Below, piece by piece: positions 60,697 through 64,000 of a DNA stretch of 64,000 nucleotides. Position numbers and translations under genes: made by a program. The notes beneath the pieces were generated by a model. It made no database searches and was not told the DNA's origin. It was given only the letters and a program-made list of their open reading frames with translations. The stretch's first letter is position 1, and each line of letters starts with the position of its first letter. The DNA is from CAYSWF01 sp964562905 (GTDB lineage: Bacteria > Patescibacteriota > Andersenbacteria > UBA10190): assembly GCA_964562905.1 (NCBI GenBank), contig CAZLVG010000001.1:10860-74859 (forward strand), given 5' to 3'.

Positions 60697-62432
60697 ACTC
60701 TTGTGTCAGCCAGCTCTCCTAGCTTAGCCTGGATTTTTTCCTCCTGGCCGCGCCTGGCAAAATCATACTCGCCCATGTTAACCCGCAGGTGGCAGGCTAT
60801 CGCCGGATACACTTGCTCTAGCAAGCGGAACTTTTCCTGTTCAACGCGACGGTAGTCAGGATGTCCTTCCGGGATCGTGCGCAACTCCATCTCCCAAAAA
60901 CATTCCCTTAAATTCTGCCACTGCATGAACCGCAGCCGGTGGGCCAGGGTTACGGCGTATTGGGCCAGTTCACGGTCGCTGTCGGCTATCTTTTCATGCA
61001 CCGCTTCCGCCCGCTCAACGGCCGCCCGGAACTGGCCGCCCAATCCCGCTGCTTCAATTTCCGGCGGCACGTCATAGCCGTGCTGAAGGCAAAACTGCTG
61101 GCGCTGCTGGGTCAGCATGCGATGCCTGTGCAAGTCCCTCCAAGCTCCTATATTCATCAGTATCTCAAAACGGACGTAAACATTCTCAAAAGCCCGCCCC
61201 ACTTTCTGCCAACGCTGCGTCCTGCCTTCCAGGTAGCGGTCAATAATTTCCCGCCGCTGTCCTTCCTTCAGTTTCTTAACCGCGGCCAGCATCTCTTCCC
61301 AGGCAGCCCGGTTGCCCGAGGCGGAATACAACATAGCCGCGACTGCTTTGGCTTCGCCTTCCCGATCATACTCCACCAGCGAGACCGACGGGCCGCTTCC
61401 CCCCGCCGGACGAGAGGGTTGAACGCTGGCCAGGTAGCGCCGCGCTGCCGGCGCCAGGCGCTGGTTCCGACCGGCCAGGTACTCTTGGTATGCTTGTGCC
61501 GTTTGTATTGAATTCCGGTCTTTTAATCTACGCAAGAACGAAGGGACCACTTTACTCAACTCCGCGTAGGCCGCCTCTGCCGCCCAGCGCAGTTCTCCCA
61601 GGCGGTGCCGGGCGCTGCGAGCGATCATATATTCAAAAGCCTGGCCGTTGCCGAACAACGCCAGCTGCGACAAGGTGGAAGCCGGCAGTAGCCCCCGCAG
61701 AGTGTCAAACGCTTTCTTTTCAATGACCGACTTTTTCTCTCCTGGAAATCCTTTCTCCAGCCATCCGGCCAGCCGGGGCTTCAAAGAGCTATAGGTATCA
61801 AAAAGTCCGTCCATAGCCGCCCGGTATTCCTCTTCCAGGCCCAACTCTCTTAATTTGGGGTCCGTGTAATAGCGGTACTGTCCCTTAATCTTTCCGGAAT
61901 AATCCACATACCGGGTTGATTTCTCCAGCGGCGCCAGGCCGATGCGCTGATCCTCTATGTGCTTAATGGCCACCTGCGACAGGCCGGTGTAAACCAGATG
62001 GGTACCGGCCATTTGGGCAATGGAATCATCGCCGTATTGCGCCAGCCACTTGTGGTAAAAACTTCTGGCTCGGGGGTTGGAAAATATGTCATAAATAGAG
62101 TGTTTTTTTAAAAAATCAATAAAGGCCTTAAGATGCCGGCCGCAGGCCTGCTTTTCTTGCCACCGGTCATCATCTTCACCGGCTTCCCGCTGCGGCTCCA
62201 GAAAAGGCCGCAGATACTCCTCCAGAAATATGCGGCGCAAGTCTCCCTCCGCGCGGGAGGTGCGTGAACACAAAGCGCCGATAACTTCCGGCGAAAAAAT
62301 TACCGGCACATACACCGGTCGGTCCAGATTAGTAAAAAAGGGTGCCAATATGTCAGACTCCCGCTGGGTGTAATCGTCCATTTCCCCAGCCGGCTCCCAC
62401 TTCTGCCAGCCCTCATCGTTATTTCCCTGCAT
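60693..62432 (-). CDS. Two-domain ThyX-like (FAD-dependent thymidylate synthase family) protein
   Basis: About 579 residues (ATG at 62432; ATG at 62381 fits the family start, TTG at 62486 is less likely). The two halves each resemble ThyX. Numbered from 62486, the first half has GDDSIAQMAGTHLVYTGLSQVAIKHIEDQRIGLAPLEKSTRY with E-x-S-T-R-Y (188-193) but no RHR. The second half has RHRMLTQQRQQF (454-465) with RHR but no E-x-S-x-R-Y. So the catalytic motif of canonical ThyX is divided between the domains. ThyX makes dTMP from dUMP using methylene-THF, FADH2 and NADPH; glyA lies directly downstream. Activity is inferred. Confidence 0.8.
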   Translation of the reverse strand: MQGNNDEGWQKWEPAGEMDDYTQRESDILAPFFTNLDRPVYVPVIFSPEVIGALCSRTSRAEGDLRRIFLEEYLRPFLEPQREAGEDDDRWQEKQACGRHLKAFIDFLKKHSIYDIFSNPRARSFYHKWLAQYGDDSIAQMAGTHLVYTGLSQVAIKHIEDQRIGLAPLEKSTRYVDYSGKIKGQYRYYTDPKLRELGLEEEYRAAMDGLFDTYSSLKPRLAGWLEKGFPGEKKSVIEKKAFDTLRGLLPASTLSQLALFGNGQAFEYMIARSARHRLGELRWAAEAAYAELSKVVPSFLRRLKDRNSIQTAQAYQEYLAGRNQRLAPAARRYLASVQPSRPAGGSGPSVSLVEYDREGEAKAVAAMLYSASGNRAAWEEMLAAVKKLKEGQRREIIDRYLEGRTQRWQKVGRAFENVYVRFEILMNIGAWRDLHRHRMLTQQRQQFCLQHGYDVPPEIEAAGLGGQFRAAVERAEAVHEKIADSDRELAQYAVTLAHRLRFMQWQNLRECFWEMELRTIPEGHPDYRRVEQEKFRLLEQVYPAIACHLRVNMGEYDFARRGQEEKIQAKLGELADTRV

Positions 62433-62491
62433 CTTATCTAATGTTTTCACAACCACCCGCCAATTGCAACAACCAAACATCGCCAATCAAA

Positions 62492-62637
62492 CAATCAAAC
62501 ACCGGGAGTTGAAATGACGGTGTTTGCATCACTGGGAAAACAATCAAACACCGGGAGTTGAAATGACGGTGTTTGCATCACTGGGAAAACAATCAAACAC
62601 CGGGAGTTGAAATGACGGTGTTTGCGTCACTGGAAGA
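62492..62637. repeat. Three tandem 49-bp repeats, each a hairpin
   Basis: Copies begin at 62492, 62541 and 62590 (exact 49-nt period; the third differs at a few bases). Each unit contains CAAACACCG and CGGTGTTTG, a 9-bp perfect stem with a 13-nt loop GGAGTTGAAATGA, which itself has GGAG and ATG. There are no variable spacers, so it is not CRISPR. The last copy overlaps the 3' end of the glycoside-hydrolase gene, and the array precedes the ThyX-like gene. Confidence 0.9.
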
Positions 62638-63616
62638 ACCCTCTGGCGATGTTCCAATAACGCGGGTCTCCCCGCTGTTTCTCCCAGTACCAGTACTCCG
62701 CTCCCCACCAGTAGGCCTCCGGCAGCTGGGTGCGCCGCGCGAAATTAAGCAGCAGCCGCAGCCGGTCCGGCGGGAATATCTCTTCCCGCCGCGGCTTGCT
62801 CATCTGCTCGTACGGCTTTTCTCCCCACGGCTCCCCCTGCAGTTCAGATATTATCACCTTTTTCCCCTTCGCCAGTTTTACCAACCGGGCCTTGGCTCGG
62901 TAAAGCCAGGCGGGGAATAGGTAATCGTAATGGAACAGATCCTGCGCGCGGCCGGAGAACACCGTGCGGTACATGGTCGTTCCCAGCACGTCGCCAAATC
63001 CCGCCGCCGGCAGCCAGGAATTGAGCTCGCCGGAGTCGGTAATTAAAATGGGGCGCCCGCCGCCCGCCGCCCGCAGCAGCGCCTCCTCCCTCGCCAGAAA
63101 ATCCTTATCCTCCGGCGGACAGTCCCCGAAATCTAGCAGCGGCTCGTTCTCCAGCTGCCACATAACCAGCGCCGGATGCCCCTTATATCTTTCCACCGCC
63201 GCTGTCAGCATCCTTAAAATCAGTCTTTGCTTCTCCGCCTCCGGCCGGCCGGCAGTCCACCCCGGCTCGCGGCACTCCGGCCAGCGCGGCAGCTTGCGCC
63301 CCACCGCCAGAATCACCCTGGCTCCTTCTTGCTGGGCCCGGTCCATTTGATAGTCCAGCTGTCCCCAAGCAAACTGTCCCTCGAGCGGCTCAATTATGTC
63401 CCAGTACGCCGCCAGCCGCAGTCTTCTTGCTCCCAGGTCATTCAACAACGCCTCGTAGGTTTCCTGCCAGTCCAAACCCAGCCCCCGTGCGTGCGGCGCG
63501 GAAAAAGAAACTCCGTACACTTGCCGGGGCGGGTTAAGATAAGGCGCGGCCAGCCAAGTGAATAAAATAACGACAGTAATCAGTAACCAGTAACCAGTAA
63601 CCAGTAATTTCTTCAT
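62627..63616 (-). CDS. Glycoside hydrolase, TIM-barrel (cellulase/GH42-like clan A)
   Basis: 329 residues from the ATG at 63616 (ATGA overlap with the EamA stop). N-terminal signal anchor (LLVTGYWLLITVVILFTWL) built on a heptamer DNA repeat. The barrel has LGARRLRLAAYWDIIEP, acid/base Glu158 in WQLENEP and nucleophile Glu258 in VIISELQGEPW, typical of clan GH-A. Probably attached to the outer face of the membrane and acting on glycans. Substrate unknown. Confidence 0.85.
   Translation of the reverse strand: MKKLLVTGYWLLITVVILFTWLAAPYLNPPRQVYGVSFSAPHARGLGLDWQETYEALLNDLGARRLRLAAYWDIIEPLEGQFAWGQLDYQMDRAQQEGARVILAVGRKLPRWPECREPGWTAGRPEAEKQRLILRMLTAAVERYKGHPALVMWQLENEPLLDFGDCPPEDKDFLAREEALLRAAGGGRPILITDSGELNSWLPAAGFGDVLGTTMYRTVFSGRAQDLFHYDYLFPAWLYRAKARLVKLAKGKKVIISELQGEPWGEKPYEQMSKPRREEIFPPDRLRLLLNFARRTQLPEAYWWGAEYWYWEKQRGDPRYWNIARGFFQ
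63574..63608 (-). repeat. 7-bp tandem repeat inside the glycoside hydrolase 5' end
   Basis: Five heptamers (plus strand CAGTAAT, three CAGTAAC, CAGTAAT). In the protein they encode LLVTGYWLLIT, part of the signal anchor. Unit family shared with 31396 and 52161. Since seven is not a multiple of three, a gain or loss of one unit would shift the frame. Confidence 0.8.
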
Positions 63617-64000
63617 ACCAAAAGCGCTACCCCCAAACTTATCAGGCCAATACCCCCCGCCTTCTGCCACAACGCTACCCGGGAAAGCTCTTCGCGGAAA
63701 AACTTCGGCCACCAGGCCGACACCGCCGTCGCCAGCAACAACAAGAGCATGTACTGTGTTCCCTGCAGCGCGTTGGCTACCGTCACGCTGCCCAGGCTGA
63801 TAGCGTAGTTGAGCAAAATAAAAGCTCCGGCGGCCAGCGCTTTGTTAGCCATAAACACAGCTGATACGACAACGCCGCTGCGAGACGGAGCGGCAAGCTT
63901 CTTGCCAAGAAAACCGTGCGGAGCAGACGCACCAGCGGCGGGTGGCGCTGCCCCGAGGGCCCCCGCCACGACGCCCGCATCCCCGCCACAGCGGAGCGAG
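63613..64000 (-). CDS. EamA-type (DMT) transporter, C-terminal part; start beyond window
   Basis: The minus-strand frame is open to the window edge. The last 80 residues (MANKALAAGAFILLNYAISLGSVTVANALQGTQYMLLLLLATAV and FREELSRVALWQKAGGIGLISLGVALLV) have the four-helix layout of an EamA domain C-terminus. The stretch before it (GALGAAPPAAGASAPHG, GKKLAAPSRSG) is Ala/Gly/Pro-rich and comes from GC-rich, repeat-like DNA. A GTG at 63969 could be a start, but half of a two-EamA protein is more likely. It is followed by the glycoside hydrolase. Confidence 0.65.
   Translation of the reverse strand, partial: SLRCGGDAGVVAGALGAAPPAAGASAPHGFLGKKLAAPSRSGVVVSAVFMANKALAAGAFILLNYAISLGSVTVANALQGTQYMLLLLLATAVSAWWPKFFREELSRVALWQKAGGIGLISLGVALLV

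Noticed and set aside
62492..62637. CRISPR array
   Set aside because: The units are contiguous 49-bp copies with no variable spacers, only three units, and no cas genes in the window.

Overview
The window looks like part of the chromosome of an uncultivated Patescibacteria (Candidate Phyla Radiation) bacterium. Pointers are dense, mostly overlapping gene strings, a large type IV pilus locus with PilX/PilW/PilV-like minor pilins, a two-domain ThyX-like enzyme, a LAB_N plus DPM1-like pair, several GT39-like membrane glycosyltransferases, and core translation genes scattered among hypotheticals. TGA serves as an ordinary stop (for example tmRNA-linked and ATGA-coupled genes), so there is no sign of the TGA-to-Gly recoding of Gracilibacteria/SR1. 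The exact lineage cannot be told from this sequence alone.

Layout. 1-9.2 kb (minus): an edge-truncated membrane protein, a 1115-residue FG-GAP/FN3/PKD surface protein, leuS, rarA and a membrane glycosyltransferase. 9.3-12.3 kb (plus): two more polytopic membrane proteins (GT39-like and DUF2079). 12.3-14.0 kb (minus): tatD, LAB_N and a DPM1-like GT2. 14.0-14.8 kb (plus): a small membrane protein and a frameshifted coiled-coil gene. 14.8-27.4 kb (minus): AI-2E family permease, M16 peptidase, glycyl-tRNA synthetase, a basic coiled-coil protein, a DUF11-like membrane protein, recO, ileS, a one-domain GT4-like protein and argS. 27.5-29.3 kb (minus): a MYG1-like protein with its own sigma70 promoter, a structured leader and a terminator, and a bPH2 membrane protein. 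29.4-35.1 kb (plus): smpB directly abutting tmRNA, a Nudix hydrolase, infC-rpmI-rplT, and a UDP-glucuronate decarboxylase split by a 465-residue LAGLIDADG intein.

35.1-53.9 kb (minus) is dominated by the pilus locus: pilB, pilC, two sets of minor pilins (PilV/W/X-like), a protein O-mannosyltransferase homologue, and two consecutive copies of a pilM-pilN-pilO-(small membrane protein) module, ending with a nucleotidyltransferase; PrsW and a small membrane protein follow. Two inverted ~118-bp palindromic elements with compensatory stem changes bracket pilC plus five pilin-like genes. No PilT, PilD or obvious short major pilin is in the window, so those must lie elsewhere.

53.9-64 kb: a metal ABC transporter (ATPase and permease), murB, pepA, then a minus-strand group of methyltransferase, small membrane protein, glyA and a ThyX-like protein (GlyA makes the methylene-THF used by ThyX), a 3 x 49-bp tandem hairpin repeat, a TIM-barrel glycoside hydrolase and an edge-truncated EamA-type transporter.

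Regulatory signals: many operon-leading genes have a -10 box only 5-8 nt before the start codon, suggesting leaderless transcripts, while internal genes are translationally coupled through ATGA-type overlaps. All functional calls rest on reading motifs by eye; no database search was run.
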